DNA of 64,000 nucleotides from Amycolatopsis pithecellobii (lineage in GTDB: Bacteria; Actinomycetota; Actinomycetes; Mycobacteriales; Pseudonocardiaceae): NCBI RefSeq assembly GCF_009707865.1, contig NZ_WMBA01000020.1, positions 47,309 to 111,308 on the forward strand, in the 5' to 3' direction. How positions within the stretch are numbered: the stretch's first letter is position 1; every line of letters starts with the position of its first letter. The notes beneath the pieces were generated by a model. That model did not search any database, was not told the DNA's origin, and worked only from the letters and a program-made list of their open reading frames with translations. Positions 28,238-36,963 of this stretch are shown here, in pieces. Position numbers and translations under genes: made by a program.

Positions 28238-28915
28238 TTAGGGCAGCTTCCAGTCGATGGGCTCCGCGCCCTGCTCGACCAGCAAGGCGTTCGCCCGGCT
28301 GAAGGGGCGTGAACCGAAGAAACCGTTGTGTGCCGACATCGGGCTCGGGTGCACGCTTTCCACGCACGGCACACCCTTGAGCAGGGGCTTGAGGCTCCGC
28401 GCGTTCGAGCCCCACAGGATCGCGACCAGTGGCCCGCCGCGGTCGGCGAGTGCCTTGATGGCCTGCTCGGTGATCTCCTCCCAGCCCTTGCCCTTGTGCG
28501 AGTTCGGCGCACCGGGCCGGACGGTCAGCGCCCTGTTCAGCAGCAGGACACCCTGGTCCGTCCATGGCGTCAGGTCCCCATTGGACGGTTCCGGCAGGCC
28601 GAGATCGTCGCGGAGTTCCTGGAAGATGTTGATCAGGCTCTTCGGCAGCGGGCGCACGTCTGGCGCGACGGCGAAACACAAGCCGATGGGATGGCCCGGT
28701 GTCGGGTACGGATCCTGTCCGACGATGAGCACCCGCACGTCCGCGAACGGCTGCTTGAACGCACGCAGCACATTTTCGCCCGACGGCAGGTAACGCCGGC
28801 CCGCCGCGATTTCGGCACGGAGGAAGTCACCCATCGCCGCGATGCGCGGGGCGACCGGTTCCAGTGCCTGTGCCCAGCCGGATTCCATCACTTCGGACAA
28901 CGGTTTCACGCTCAC
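28238..28915 (-). CDS. ung: Uracil-DNA glycosylase
   Basis: Removes uracil from DNA at the first step of base-excision repair. The 225-residue family 1 enzyme has the water-activating loop [10 protein letters not shown] (catalytic Asp68), LLLNRALTV, and the DNA-binding loop [14 protein letters not shown] 28915 is chosen; sequence upstream in the same frame is a shadow of the carbonic anhydrase gene. It is about 20 bases downstream of that gene. Confidence 0.96.
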   Translation of the reverse strand: MSVKPLSEVMESGWAQALEPVAPRIAAMGDFLRAEIAAGRRYLPSGENVLRAFKQPFADVRVLIVGQDPYPTPGHPIGLCFAVAPDVRPLPKSLINIFQELRDDLGLPEPSNGDLTPWTDQGVLLLNRALTVRPGAPNSHKGKGWEEITEQAIKALADRGGPLVAILWGSNARSLKPLLKGVPCVESVHPSPMSAHNGFFGSRPFSRANALLVEQGAEPIDWKLP

Positions 28916-28935
28916 GGTCGCCGAGAGTAGCGGCC

Positions 28936-29457
28936 TCAGGACAGGCGCCGGAGTTCGGTACGGAAGTACTCGGCACGCTTCACATAACCGTCGACGATGC
29001 GCTGAATCGCATCCGGGCCGAAGGACGTGTTCGGCCGTGTCTTCGCCGGGACACCGAGCGCTATCTGCCCCGACGGCACATGAGACCGGTAGGAGAGCAC
29101 CGCACCGGCACCGACCATCGCGCCGTCCTCGATGACGGAACCGTTCAACACCACCGCACCCGACGCGATGAGGCACCCCGTGCCGATCGTCGCGCCCTCG
29201 ACGTGCACCGAATGCCCGATCGCGGACGACGGCCCCAGGATCGTCGGATCCGCCTTGGTGCAGTGCACGACGCAGCCGTCCTGGATGTTCGAGCGCTCCC
29301 CCACCTCGATGTACCCGTGGTCGCCGCGCAACACCGTCTGCGGCCACACCGACGCCTGCGCGGCGATCCGCACGTCACCGATCACCGTCGCGTCGGGGTG
29401 CACGTAGGCCTGCGGATGGATCTGTGGCTCTCGATCACCGAGCGCGTAAATCGCCAC
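28936..29457 (-). CDS. Gamma-class carbonic anhydrase / hexapeptide-repeat protein
   Basis: A 173-residue left-handed beta-helix protein. It begins [20 protein letters not shown] and continues in hexapeptide repeats such as [20 protein letters not shown]. Histidines in CVVHC, GHSVHV and the nearby turns are candidate zinc ligands of gamma carbonic anhydrases. GTG 29457 has GGGAG six bases upstream and fits the family better than ATG 29472. The 5' end overlaps the GNAT gene by 23 bases. Catalytic activity is inferred only. Confidence 0.85.
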   Translation of the reverse strand: MAIYALGDREPQIHPQAYVHPDATVIGDVRIAAQASVWPQTVLRGDHGYIEVGERSNIQDGCVVHCTKADPTILGPSSAIGHSVHVEGATIGTGCLIASGAVVLNGSVIEDGAMVGAGAVLSYRSHVPSGQIALGVPAKTRPNTSFGPDAIQRIVDGYVKRAEYFRTELRRLS

Positions 29458-29959
29458 GAAGGCTCCCATCATCGTGAATTCGACTGCCCGATGATTGGAT
29501 CACGAGCTCCTTGCCGAAGTACCGGCTCAGTTCTTCCCCGGCGTAGTGGCCGAAGCCGGGGATCTCCCGGTATCCGGACGAGCGGTACAGCGCCAGCGCC
29601 TCCGGCTGCTTCATCCCGGTCTCCAGCACGACCCGCCGGTGCCCCGCCGCACGCGCCGTCCGTTCCAGCTCGGCGAGCATGGCACGCGCGAAACCCTTGC
29701 CCCGCGCGGATTCCGCGACATACATGCGTTTGATCTCCACGTCACCGGGGCGCGGCGTCTCACGGGCCCGCCAGCCGCCGCAGGCGACCGGTGTCCCGTC
29801 CTCGTACCCGACGAGGAAAAGTCCTTGCGGCGGCGCGAATTCCGCCGACTCGAGCGCGGTGGCGTCCGGGCCGCCGTAACGCACCACGTACTCCTGCTGG
29901 ACGGCGTCGATGAGCTTGGTCGAATCCGGATGGTCGAAAGGGGTCGGGCGTAGGTCCAC
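29435..29959 (-). CDS. GNAT-family N-acetyltransferase
   Basis: A 174-residue acetyl-CoA-dependent acetyltransferase. Motif A (EIKRMYVAESARGKGFARAM) gives the acetyl-CoA pyrophosphate loop RGKGFA, and motif B ends ALALYRSSGYREI. Substrate unknown. Its 3' end overlaps the carbonic anhydrase start, so the two are probably translated together. Divergent or unrelated to thiL, which ends 17 bases upstream. Confidence 0.88.
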   Translation of the reverse strand: MDLRPTPFDHPDSTKLIDAVQQEYVVRYGGPDATALESAEFAPPQGLFLVGYEDGTPVACGGWRARETPRPGDVEIKRMYVAESARGKGFARAMLAELERTARAAGHRRVVLETGMKQPEALALYRSSGYREIPGFGHYAGEELSRYFGKELVIQSSGSRIHDDGSLRGDLRAR

Positions 29960-29976
29960 GACCGCACCCTATGCGG

Positions 29977-30966
29977 TCAGCGCCAGTGCTCCCACCCGGT
30001 TTCCTGCTCGTAAGGCTTGCCGTCGACGGTCACCCCGGAGTCCGGCATGGTGACCGACCCGATGCGGCGCCAGCCCTCGGGCAGGTCCGCGAACGAGGGG
30101 AAGGTGGCGGCCAGCGCGTGGTCCTCGCCGCCGGTCAGCACCCAGTGCAGCGGGTCCGCGCCGAGTGCCTGGCCGACCTCGACGAGCCGCCGGTTGACGT
30201 CGAGCTGATCCACGCGGATGTCGATGCCGACGTTCGACTGCTCCGCGATGTGCCCGAGGTCGGCGAGCAGGCCGTCGGACACGTCGATCATCGCCGTCGC
30301 CCCCGCCTCGGCCGCCGCGGGACCGGCCGGGTAGTCCGGTTCCGGGTAACGCTGGGCGTTGGCGACGGTGACGGGGGACCGGAAACCACGGTGCAGCACG
30401 GCAAGCCCGGCCGCCGCCCAGCCCAGCCGGCCGGACACGGCGACGATGTCACCGGGGCGCGCGCCGGACCGCGTCACCGGCGGACGTCCACGCAGATCAC
30501 CCAAGGCTGTGATGCTCAACACCAGCTGGTCGGCTTGCACCACGTCACCGCCGACGAGCCCCGCGCCGGCGGCCGAAGCCTCGGCCCACATCCCGTCGGC
30601 GATACCCTTCGCCAGGTCGGCGGGGGTGTCGCGGGGGCAAGCCAGGCCGACAAGGACGGACGTGGGCACCGCACCCATCGCCGCGATATCGGCGAGGTTC
30701 ACGGCGACGGCCTTGCGCCCGACCTGCTCTGGTGTAGACCAATCGAGCCGGAAGTGCACGCCCTCCACGAGCACATCGGTACTCACCACGACGCGGCCGT
30801 CGGCCGTGGCGACGATCGCGCCGTCGTCCCCCGGTCCGAGCAGAGTTGTCTCGGGCTGTCTCCGGTTTTCCGTCACCGCACGGATGAGGCCGAACTCACC
30901 CAGCTCGGCGACCGTGCCACTCTCCGGCGCGTCCTGTGACGACACTTGGCACTCCATCCCTCGCAC
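29977..30966 (-). CDS. thiL: Thiamine-monophosphate kinase
   Basis: ATP-dependent last step to thiamine diphosphate. The 329-residue PurM-fold protein shows GEFGLIRAV, LLGPGDDGAIV, VSTDVLVEGVHFRLDWS, NLADIAAMGA, and IDVSDGLLADLGHIA, the acidic metal-binding motifs of ThiL. The start is uncertain: several in-frame candidates lie within the first 20 codons. It heads a leftward unit and is divergent from the AsnC-domain gene across 95 bases containing an inverted repeat. Confidence 0.93.
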   Translation of the reverse strand: MRGMECQVSSQDAPESGTVAELGEFGLIRAVTENRRQPETTLLGPGDDGAIVATADGRVVVSTDVLVEGVHFRLDWSTPEQVGRKAVAVNLADIAAMGAVPTSVLVGLACPRDTPADLAKGIADGMWAEASAAGAGLVGGDVVQADQLVLSITALGDLRGRPPVTRSGARPGDIVAVSGRLGWAAAGLAVLHRGFRSPVTVANAQRYPEPDYPAGPAAAEAGATAMIDVSDGLLADLGHIAEQSNVGIDIRVDQLDVNRRLVEVGQALGADPLHWVLTGGEDHALAATFPSFADLPEGWRRIGSVTMPDSGVTVDGKPYEQETGWEHWR

Positions 30967-31001
30967 GTCGGAACATCGGATGACCTATCGTCTCCCCGTT
31001 G

Positions 31002-31029
31002 AGGTAGGTTCTTGTTCACGTTCCTACCT
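31002..31029. promoter_or_regulatory. Inverted repeat between thiL and the AsnC-domain gene
   Basis: AGGTAGG and CCTACCT face each other across 14 bases in a 95-base divergent gap. The spacing of about two helical turns between half-site centres suits a dimeric regulator. No known consensus was recognised. Confidence 0.4.
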
Positions 31030-31061
31030 TGAGTTCGCCGGAGAAGACGAAGGGGCGCGCC

Positions 31062-31295
31062 GTGGTCCACGCATACATCCTCATCCAGACCGAGGTCGGT
31101 AAAGCAGCTGCGGTTGCCGCGGAGATCTCGGGCATCCCGGGGGTCACCACGTCGGAAGATGTGACGGGTCCCTATGACGTGATCGTCCGCGCCGAAGCGG
31201 AAACCGTGGACCAGCTGGGGCAGTTGGTCGTGGCGAAGGTCCAGGGAGTCGAGGGCATCACGCGGACGTTGACCTGTCCGGTGGTACACCTTTGA
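31062..31295 (+). CDS. Stand-alone Lrp/AsnC effector (RAM) domain protein
   Basis: A 77-residue protein made only of the ligand-binding domain of Lrp/AsnC regulators: AYILIQTEVGKAAAVAAEIS, then VTGPYDVIVRAEAETVDQLG and TRTLTCPVVHL. There is no HTH. GTG 31062 is preferred, with AAGGGG upstream. Such proteins can form mixed oligomers with full Lrp proteins or sense amino acids. It is two bases upstream of the DUF3515 gene. Confidence 0.85.
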   Translation: MVHAYILIQTEVGKAAAVAAEISGIPGVTTSEDVTGPYDVIVRAEAETVDQLGQLVVAKVQGVEGITRTLTCPVVHL

Positions 31296-31296
31296 T

Positions 31297-31833
31297 GTGC
31301 CCGATCTCCAAACCGGCGGCCCTTCCCGGCGCCTGATCATCCTCGCGGCGGCGCTGGCAGTGGCGCTCGCGGCGGTTGTCGCCATACTCGGTGTGATGAA
31401 TCGCTCATCGAACAATCCGGGCGATGAGCAGCTCGCACTCGTGCCTGTGCCGGCTTCACAAGCGGACTCCCCGCAATGCGCGGCGCTCGTGCCGGCGCTC
31501 CCGGCGGAATTGATTTCGAACGGCGCCACCCTGAACCGCCGCGTCCTGGCTGAGCCCGCCCCACCCGCGACAGTCGCCTGGGGCGCCCCGGACCCGATCG
31601 TCCTGCGCTGCGGCTTGGACCGTCCGCCCGAACTGACACGCACAGCGCAACTGCGGGTGGTATCGGGCGTGCAGTGGCTACCGGTGGAAGGCGATGGCGC
31701 GTCGACGTGGTACGTCGTGGACCGGGAGGTCTACGTCGGACTGACGGTCCCGGACTCCGCGGGAACCGGCCCACTACAGTCCATTTCGGACACCGTCGCC
31801 TCGACACTGAGGCCGGCCCCGCTGCGGTTTTGA
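31297..31833 (+). CDS. DUF3515 membrane-anchored protein
   Basis: A 178-residue actinobacterial protein with an N-terminal membrane helix (RLIILAAALAVALAAVVAIL, ~12-31) and an extracytoplasmic domain carrying two cysteines (QCAALVPAL and LRCGL) that could form a disulfide. The pattern and location beside ddl match DUF3515 (Rv2980 in M. tuberculosis, from memory). GTG start, one base after the preceding stop. Function unknown. Confidence 0.8.
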   Translation: MPDLQTGGPSRRLIILAAALAVALAAVVAILGVMNRSSNNPGDEQLALVPVPASQADSPQCAALVPALPAELISNGATLNRRVLAEPAPPATVAWGAPDPIVLRCGLDRPPELTRTAQLRVVSGVQWLPVEGDGASTWYVVDREVYVGLTVPDSAGTGPLQSISDTVASTLRPAPLRF

Positions 31834-32039
31834 GTGTTGGGCGGTGGCGGCGAAGCGAGAAGGGCCGCAACGCCCATACCCCGCTGGAACCAGGGCGCCC
31901 CGCGCCCGGTCACCCGCCAGAGAGCCCGAAGGGCATCGCGCGAAGCGCGACCCAAAAAGAATGCCCCGCCGGCGGGCTGGCTCCGGGATGACTGGCCCAA
32001 CGGGACGTCACCTTGAGTGGGGGGTCGGGCTTCGCTTTT
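31834..32039. other. Non-coding gap with short palindromes between DUF3515 gene and ddl
   Basis: 206 bases between converging genes. It contains small self-complementary blocks (CGCGAAGCGCG, CCCGCCGGCGGG) and a T6 run at ~32035-32041 after GGGCTTCGC. These could terminate both genes; no coding frame is convincing here. Confidence 0.5.
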
Positions 32040-33128
32040 TTACCGTAGGCCGGTTCCTCTTGTTATTGCGGTTTCCACCAGGGTGGTCAGCAGGGTCCGG
32101 AAATCCATTCCCGTCACTGCCCACATTTTCGGGTAGGCCGAGGTCAGGGTGAAGCCGGGCATGGTGTTGACCTCGTTGACCGTCAGTTCGCCGTTCGCAC
32201 CAACGAAAAAGTCCACGCGTGCCAAGCCTTGGCAGTCCAGCGCCTGGAAGGCCCGCACCGCCATGGCGCGCAGGCGGTCTGTCACCACATCGTCCAGTTT
32301 GGCAGGGATATCCAGTTCGGCATCTTCCCCAAGGTACTTGGTTTCGAAATCGTACCAAGAATCTTCGGACAGTACCCGGATTTCGGCGGGCAATGAGGCT
32401 TCGACCCGGCCGTCCGGGAATTCCAGTACGCCACATTCGATTTCACGGCCGACGACCGCAGCTTCGATCAAAACCTTCGGATCTGTCTGCCGCGCCAAGG
32501 TTATCGCGTCGTCCAGTTGCGACCAGTTTGTCACCTTCGTGATGCCGATCGACGACCCGGCGCGGGCCGGTTTGACGAAAACCGGCAATCCCAGCCGCTC
32601 CCGGTCAGCTGTATCCAAAGTGGACTGATCACGGCGCAGGATGACATAGGTACCGACCGGAAGTCCTTCCGCGGCAAGGAGTTTCTTCGCGTACCCCTTG
32701 TCCATCGACACCGCGCTGGAGAGTACACCGGCACCGACGTACGGGATGCCGGCCAGTTCCAGCAAACCCTGGATGGTGCCGTCCTCACCGAAAGCACCGT
32801 GCAGCACGGGGAAAACCACGTCGACCTCACCGAGCGCCGCCGCACCGGAATCGAGGGAGACGAGCTCGCGCCGCGTCGGGTCGCCGGCCAGCACCAGGGC
32901 CTGGCCCGTTCCGTCGACCGTCGGCAGCTCACTCCCGTGGATTTCCAGCGTCCGCGGATCCGACGTACCCAGGACCCAGCCGCCCTGCTGCGTGATCCCG
33001 ATCGGCACGACCTCGAACCGGTCCGGATCGAGGTGCGACAGTACGCTCCCGGCGGAGACACAGGAGATCGTGTGTTCGGTGCTGCGGCCGCCGAACACCA
33101 CGGCAACCCGCGTCTTGCGTGCGCTCAT
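32040..33128 (-). CDS. ddl: D-alanine--D-alanine ligase
   Basis: Makes the D-Ala-D-Ala dipeptide for peptidoglycan precursors. The 362-residue ATP-grasp enzyme has [13 protein letters not shown] at the N-terminus, [12 protein letters not shown], the omega-loop region [14 protein letters not shown] with the Tyr typical of D-Ala:D-Ala specificity, and the metal-binding [11 protein letters not shown]. Nothing suggests a D-Lac (Van-type) enzyme. It stands alone on minus between two plus-directed or divergent units. Confidence 0.95.
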   Translation of the reverse strand: MSARKTRVAVVFGGRSTEHTISCVSAGSVLSHLDPDRFEVVPIGITQQGGWVLGTSDPRTLEIHGSELPTVDGTGQALVLAGDPTRRELVSLDSGAAALGEVDVVFPVLHGAFGEDGTIQGLLELAGIPYVGAGVLSSAVSMDKGYAKKLLAAEGLPVGTYVILRRDQSTLDTADRERLGLPVFVKPARAGSSIGITKVTNWSQLDDAITLARQTDPKVLIEAAVVGREIECGVLEFPDGRVEASLPAEIRVLSEDSWYDFETKYLGEDAELDIPAKLDDVVTDRLRAMAVRAFQALDCQGLARVDFFVGANGELTVNEVNTMPGFTLTSAYPKMWAVTGMDFRTLLTTLVETAITRGTGLR

Positions 33129-33164
33129 GGACGGTCACCCTACCGGGCTCTTGCCACACTTGGC

Positions 33165-34535
33165 TCAGCGCAGTAAATCGACGAGCGAACCGAGCGCGCC
33201 GCGCAACGCGTCCCGTGAACACCCCGCATAACCGATCGCCGCACCGAACGCCGTCGGCGTGCCCGCGAAATGCCGTGCAAGGCCATCCAGCCGGATACCC
33301 CGCAATTCCGCTGCGCGCAATCGCCCGGCCTCCACTTCCGCGGATTCGAACGGCACCACCAGATGCGCGCCCGCCTCGTCACCCAGCACCGGCACGTCCG
33401 CCGCCAGCAGCGCGGCCACCAGCAGCATCCGCCGTTCCGCCAGCTCCCGGCGCAGTTTTCGCAGGTGACGCCCCAGATCCCCGTGCCGCGCCAGCTCGAT
33501 CACCACTCGCTGCCCGGCCGGTGAAGGTCGCGTACCCGTGCGATCCCGGTACGACAGTACGGCCGAGGTGACCGCCGGCGGTGCGACCATCCAGCCCGCG
33601 CCGAGCGTCGGGGTGAGGATCTTGCTCGTGGTGCCCAGATGTACCACCACATCGGGGGCGAGCGCCGCGAGCAACGGCAACGGCGCCACGTCGAACCGCA
33701 GTTCACCGTCGTAGTCGTCTTCGATCACCAGCATGTTGTCCCGCCGCGCCCGCTCGACGAGATCGACCCGCCGGGCGGCGCTCATCCGGCTGCCCATCGG
33801 GTACTGGTGCGCCGGCGAGCAGTACACGGCACGCGCACCGGCCGGGATCGCCTCCGGTTGCAGGCCTTCGTCATCCACCGGCACGCCGGCGACCCGCACG
33901 CCCGCCGACCGCAGCGCCTCGACCGCCCGCTGGTAACCGGGTTCCTCGACGGCGACCAGCTCCCCAGCCGAGAACACCGCACCGGCCAGCTCGACGACCG
34001 CGGCGGTCGTGCCACCGGTCGCGAGTACAAAGCCCGTGCCGACCGCAAGACCGCGGTGCCGCAACAGATGCTCGGTGACGGTCGCACGGTAGTCCGGCAA
34101 CCCCGCGCGGTGCGCCCGCGACAGCGGAGGCGCATCCGCGGCCGCGCGCCATGCCCGCCGCCAAGCCGCCCTGTCCAGCCCCGCCGCCCACGGCGTGCCC
34201 GGGGTCAGGTCGAGAATCCCGTCGGGTTCGGCCTGATCCCCCGGTACCGTGCGATGAACGGGCCGGTCGCTCGGCGGCGACGTGGTCACATAGGTGCCCG
34301 AGCCGTGCCTTCCCGCGATCCAGCCTTCGGCATGCAACTGCTCGTACGCGGCGGACGTCACGGTCCGGCTGACGCCGAGCCGTTCGGCCAGCGCCCGGGT
34401 GGACGGCAACCGGTCACCGCCGCGCAGATGTCCGGTCGCCGCCGACTGTCGCAACGCGTCCGCGAGCTGCACGGCAAGCGGTACCGGTGACTCGCGATCG
34501 AGCGTCACGGGCAGGGCCGTCCCGGAATGCGTCAC
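33165..34535 (-). CDS. MocR-family (GntR-HTH/aminotransferase) regulator
   Basis: PLP-dependent transcription factor of 456 residues. The N-terminal GntR winged helix (~10-80) includes LPSTRALAERLGVSRTVTSA, and the class I aminotransferase-like domain (~110-456) has the PLP-lysine motif LGTTSKILTPTLGAGW. GTG 34535, with GAAAGG upstream, fits better than TTG 34553. MocR proteins often control vitamin B6 or amino-acid genes; here the divergent neighbour encodes an FMN/PPOX-fold protein and a palindrome lies between them. Confidence 0.88.
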   Translation of the reverse strand: MTHSGTALPVTLDRESPVPLAVQLADALRQSAATGHLRGGDRLPSTRALAERLGVSRTVTSAAYEQLHAEGWIAGRHGSGTYVTTSPPSDRPVHRTVPGDQAEPDGILDLTPGTPWAAGLDRAAWRRAWRAAADAPPLSRAHRAGLPDYRATVTEHLLRHRGLAVGTGFVLATGGTTAAVVELAGAVFSAGELVAVEEPGYQRAVEALRSAGVRVAGVPVDDEGLQPEAIPAGARAVYCSPAHQYPMGSRMSAARRVDLVERARRDNMLVIEDDYDGELRFDVAPLPLLAALAPDVVVHLGTTSKILTPTLGAGWMVAPPAVTSAVLSYRDRTGTRPSPAGQRVVIELARHGDLGRHLRKLRRELAERRMLLVAALLAADVPVLGDEAGAHLVVPFESAEVEAGRLRAAELRGIRLDGLARHFAGTPTAFGAAIGYAGCSRDALRGALGSLVDLLR

Positions 34536-34563
34536 GACAAGTGGACCTTTCAAATGTTCCGAT

Positions 34564-34586
34564 AGTGGCTATTCTACGATGCCACT
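34564..34586. promoter_or_regulatory. Inverted repeat between MocR gene and PPOX gene
   Basis: AGTGGC and GCCACT are separated by 11 bases, directly before the PPOX start at 34587. The gap is so short (about 51 bases) that a bound MocR dimer would cover both promoters. Confidence 0.45.
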
Positions 34587-35255
34587 GTGGCGCGGCATCC
34601 TGAGCGCATGACGCTTTCGCCCACCTCCCGCAGCACCCTGACCCGCAAGAAGGAGCGGGCCGCCACCGACAGGCAGGTGCTGTACGACGTACTCGACGAA
34701 GCCATCATCTGCCATGTGGGGCTGGTTCTGAATGGTTCGCCCGTCGTACTGCCCCTCGGATACGGACGCCACGGCGAAACCCTGTACCTGCACGGCTCGA
34801 CGGGCGCGGGCAGCCTGCGCGCGGCGGCGAAGGGCATCGACGTGTGCGTGACGGTGACCCTGCTGGACGGGATCGTCTACGCGCGCTCACTGAACAATCA
34901 TTCGATGAACTACCGGAGCGCGGTGGTGCACGGGCGGGCCAGGCTCGTCGAGGATCCCGACGAGAAGATGCACGGGCTCGAAGTCGTCACCGACCACCTC
35001 ACTCCCGGTTCGTGGCAGTACGCGCGCGGGGTGAACGCGAAGGAGTTCGCTTCGGTGCTGGTGCTTTCGCTCGACCTCGCCGAGGCATCGGTGAAGGTCC
35101 GGGACGGCGGGCCCGGCGAGGAGCCGGAAGACGTGTCCGCACACGACATCTGGGCCGGCGTGGTACCGGTCCAGACCACTTTCGGCGAACCGGTCTCCGC
35201 GGACTACGCGCGGGTGCCGGTGCCGGCACACATCAGTCGCGGACGGGACCGCTGA
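34587..35255 (+). CDS. Pyridoxamine 5'-phosphate oxidase-fold (NimA-like) flavin protein
   Basis: A 222-residue split-barrel flavin-binding protein of the PPOX/NimA type. LYDVLDEAIICHVGLVLNGS and VLPLGYGRHGETLYLHGSTG are typical of this group; YRSAVVHGRARLVEDPDEK and the downstream LVLSLDLAEASVKVRDGG complete the barrel. It could be a flavin reductase or a pyridoxal-related enzyme. GTG 34587 or ATG 34608 may start it. It is divergent from the MocR regulator and overlaps the cysteine-dioxygenase-like gene end by 23 bases. Confidence 0.85.
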   Translation: MARHPERMTLSPTSRSTLTRKKERAATDRQVLYDVLDEAIICHVGLVLNGSPVVLPLGYGRHGETLYLHGSTGAGSLRAAAKGIDVCVTVTLLDGIVYARSLNNHSMNYRSAVVHGRARLVEDPDEKMHGLEVVTDHLTPGSWQYARGVNAKEFASVLVLSLDLAEASVKVRDGGPGEEPEDVSAHDIWAGVVPVQTTFGEPVSADYARVPVPAHISRGRDR

Positions 35256-35700
35256 GCGGGTCGAGGTGGTACGGGCGCATCGCGCGGCCACCGGCGCGGT
35301 AGACGTGGATGCTGATCGCCGGGTCCGGTCCGTCGTTGCGGACCTGGTGCACGTAACCGGGGCCGAACACCCGTGACTGCCCGGCGTTCAGCACATGCAG
35401 CTCGGTAACCGCGCGCCGGGCAACGGTTTCGGTGAGCCGGCCGCTGACGACCGTGAACGCACCGGTGGACGAGGCGTGGTCGTGCAAGTCCGCCTGCTGG
35501 CCGGGGAGCCATCCCATCAGCCACACCTCCTCGTCCGCGTCACCCGCGATCCGCGCGGAGAACCGCTGGTCAGGGTCGTAGCGAAGCAGGTCCCGCCAGC
35601 GGTCCCTGGCGGCCGCGTACTCGAGTGCGACGCGCACGGGATGCCGCAGGGCGGTGCGGTTTTCGGCAAGGCTGATGGTGTTGTCCGGAGCTGCGAACAT
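35233..35700 (-). CDS. Cysteine dioxygenase family cupin
   Basis: A 155-residue cupin of the type I cysteine dioxygenase family, which oxidises cysteine to cysteine sulfinate with non-heme iron. The iron ligands are visible: LHDHASSTGAF supplies two His, and GYVHQV the third. RYDPDQRFSARI and WLPGQQADLHDH fit the family. ATG 35700 is chosen (AAGGA upstream); the frame stays open to another ATG at 35790, giving a 30-residue extension rich in Ser/Pro/Phe that does not resemble the family. Confidence 0.85.
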   Translation of the reverse strand: MFAAPDNTISLAENRTALRHPVRVALEYAAARDRWRDLLRYDPDQRFSARIAGDADEEVWLMGWLPGQQADLHDHASSTGAFTVVSGRLTETVARRAVTELHVLNAGQSRVFGPGYVHQVRNDGPDPAISIHVYRAGGRAMRPYHLDPLSGPVRD

Positions 35701-35844
35701 GAGTGCTGTGGTCCTTGAGGGGAGAGGAAAAAAGGGGTCGCTGGGGTGGATCAGCGACAAGGACACAGCGCGAACATGGCACACAGCCAACCAGGAGGAG
35801 CCGGCTCCGGCAAGTACATCCCACTTCGTGGAACCACCATGGCG

Positions 35845-35954
35845 TGAGCGGTCAACTCATGCACGCGGAACGCTCGACTCGCGCGCACGGAACGTTCAAC
35901 TCGCGCGACGCGAACGCTCGACTCGCGCGCACGGAACGCTCAACTCGCGGGGTT
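35845..35954. repeat. Five 22-bp direct repeats before gpsA stop
   Basis: Four well-kept copies of GGAACGCTCRACTCGCGCG plus a few more bases begin at 35867, 35889, 35911 and 35933, exactly 22 bases apart. A diverged fifth copy lies at 35845-35866. The last copy reaches the gpsA stop codon. Copies alternate G and A at one position (CTCGACT / CTCAACT), and one contains the palindrome GAACGTTC. Confidence 0.9.
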
Positions 35955-36963
35955 AGGACCATTCGTGTTTGTTTTGGCGGCCTAGGAGTTCGGCGCCGGC
36001 GGCACGGGGGTCGAGGGACTCGTGGCACACGCGGTGCATCGCGTCGGTGATGGGCATGTCCACCCCGGTGGTCTGGGCCAATTCCCGGATCGACGAGCAC
36101 GACATCACGCCCTCGGCCACCTGTCCTCCCGCGGCCTGCTGCGCCTGTTCGACGGTCTCGCCACGCCCCAGCCGCTCCCCGAAAGTCCGGTTGCGTGACA
36201 ACGGGGACGAACAGGTCGCGACGAGATCGCCGACACCGGCCAACCCCGCGAAAGTCTGTGCATCGGCGCCCAGTTTCGCGCCCAGCCGCGCCATTTCCGC
36301 CAGCCCGCGGGTGATCAGCGTGGCCATCGTGTTGGCCCCGAATCCCATTCCCGCGGCCATCCCGCAGCTGAGCGCGATGACGTTCTTGCATGCCCCGGCG
36401 AGCTCGCAGCCGACCACATCCGTGTTGGTGTAAGGCCGGAAGTAGGCGTTCGACGTGGCCCGCTGGATCGCCATCGCACGCTCGTGATCCGAGCAGGCGA
36501 GCACCGCCGCGCCAGGCTGCTCCCGCGCGATCTCCCGGGCGAGGTTCGGCCCGGAGACCACGACGATCTGGTGCTCCGGCGCACCGGAGATCTCCGCGAT
36601 CACCTCGCTCATCCGCTTGAGCGTGCCGAGTTCGACCCCTTTCGCGAGGCTGACCAGAATCGCGCCGGCGGGCAGCAGTTCGCGCCACCTGGTCAGGTTT
36701 TCCCGCAGGCTCTGGCTCGGCACGGCCAGCACCACGGCGTCCGCGCCGTCGAGCGCCTCCGCCGCGTCCTCGGTCGCGGTCAGATTCTCCGGCAACCGCA
36801 CACCGGGGAGATAACCGGTGTTCCCGCGGGAATCCCGGATCTCCGCGGCGATCTCCCGCCGCCGGGCCCACATCGTGACGTCCCGGCCGGCGTCGGCGAG
36901 GACCTTCGCGAACGCCGTCCCCCACGACCCCGAGCCGAGCACCGTGACGCGCTGGACGTCCAT
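35953..36963 (-). CDS. gpsA: Glycerol-3-phosphate dehydrogenase [NAD(P)+]
   Basis: Reduces dihydroxyacetone phosphate to sn-glycerol 3-phosphate for phospholipid synthesis. The 336-residue protein has the Rossmann motif [32 protein letters not shown], the catalytic ACKNVIAL lysine, and [22 protein letters not shown] 36963 overlaps the plsC stop by one base, pairing it with the next acylation step. Stop at 35953 lies inside the last 22-bp repeat. Confidence 0.96.
   Translation of the reverse strand: MDVQRVTVLGSGSWGTAFAKVLADAGRDVTMWARRREIAAEIRDSRGNTGYLPGVRLPENLTATEDAAEALDGADAVVLAVPSQSLRENLTRWRELLPAGAILVSLAKGVELGTLKRMSEVIAEISGAPEHQIVVVSGPNLAREIAREQPGAAVLACSDHERAMAIQRATSNAYFRPYTNTDVVGCELAGACKNVIALSCGMAAGMGFGANTMATLITRGLAEMARLGAKLGADAQTFAGLAGVGDLVATCSSPLSRNRTFGERLGRGETVEQAQQAAGGQVAEGVMSCSSIRELAQTTGVDMPITDAMHRVCHESLDPRAAGAELLGRQNKHEWS

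Noticed and set aside
31834..32039. Insertion-sequence remnant in the ddl gap
   Set aside because: Only short palindromes; no transposase fragment or terminal repeats.
32040..33128. Van-type D-Ala-D-Lac ligase
   Set aside because: Omega-loop keeps the Tyr typical of D-Ala-D-Ala ligases and no vanH/vanX neighbours are present.
35845..35954. CRISPR array
   Set aside because: The repeats abut with no spacers and no cas genes are near.
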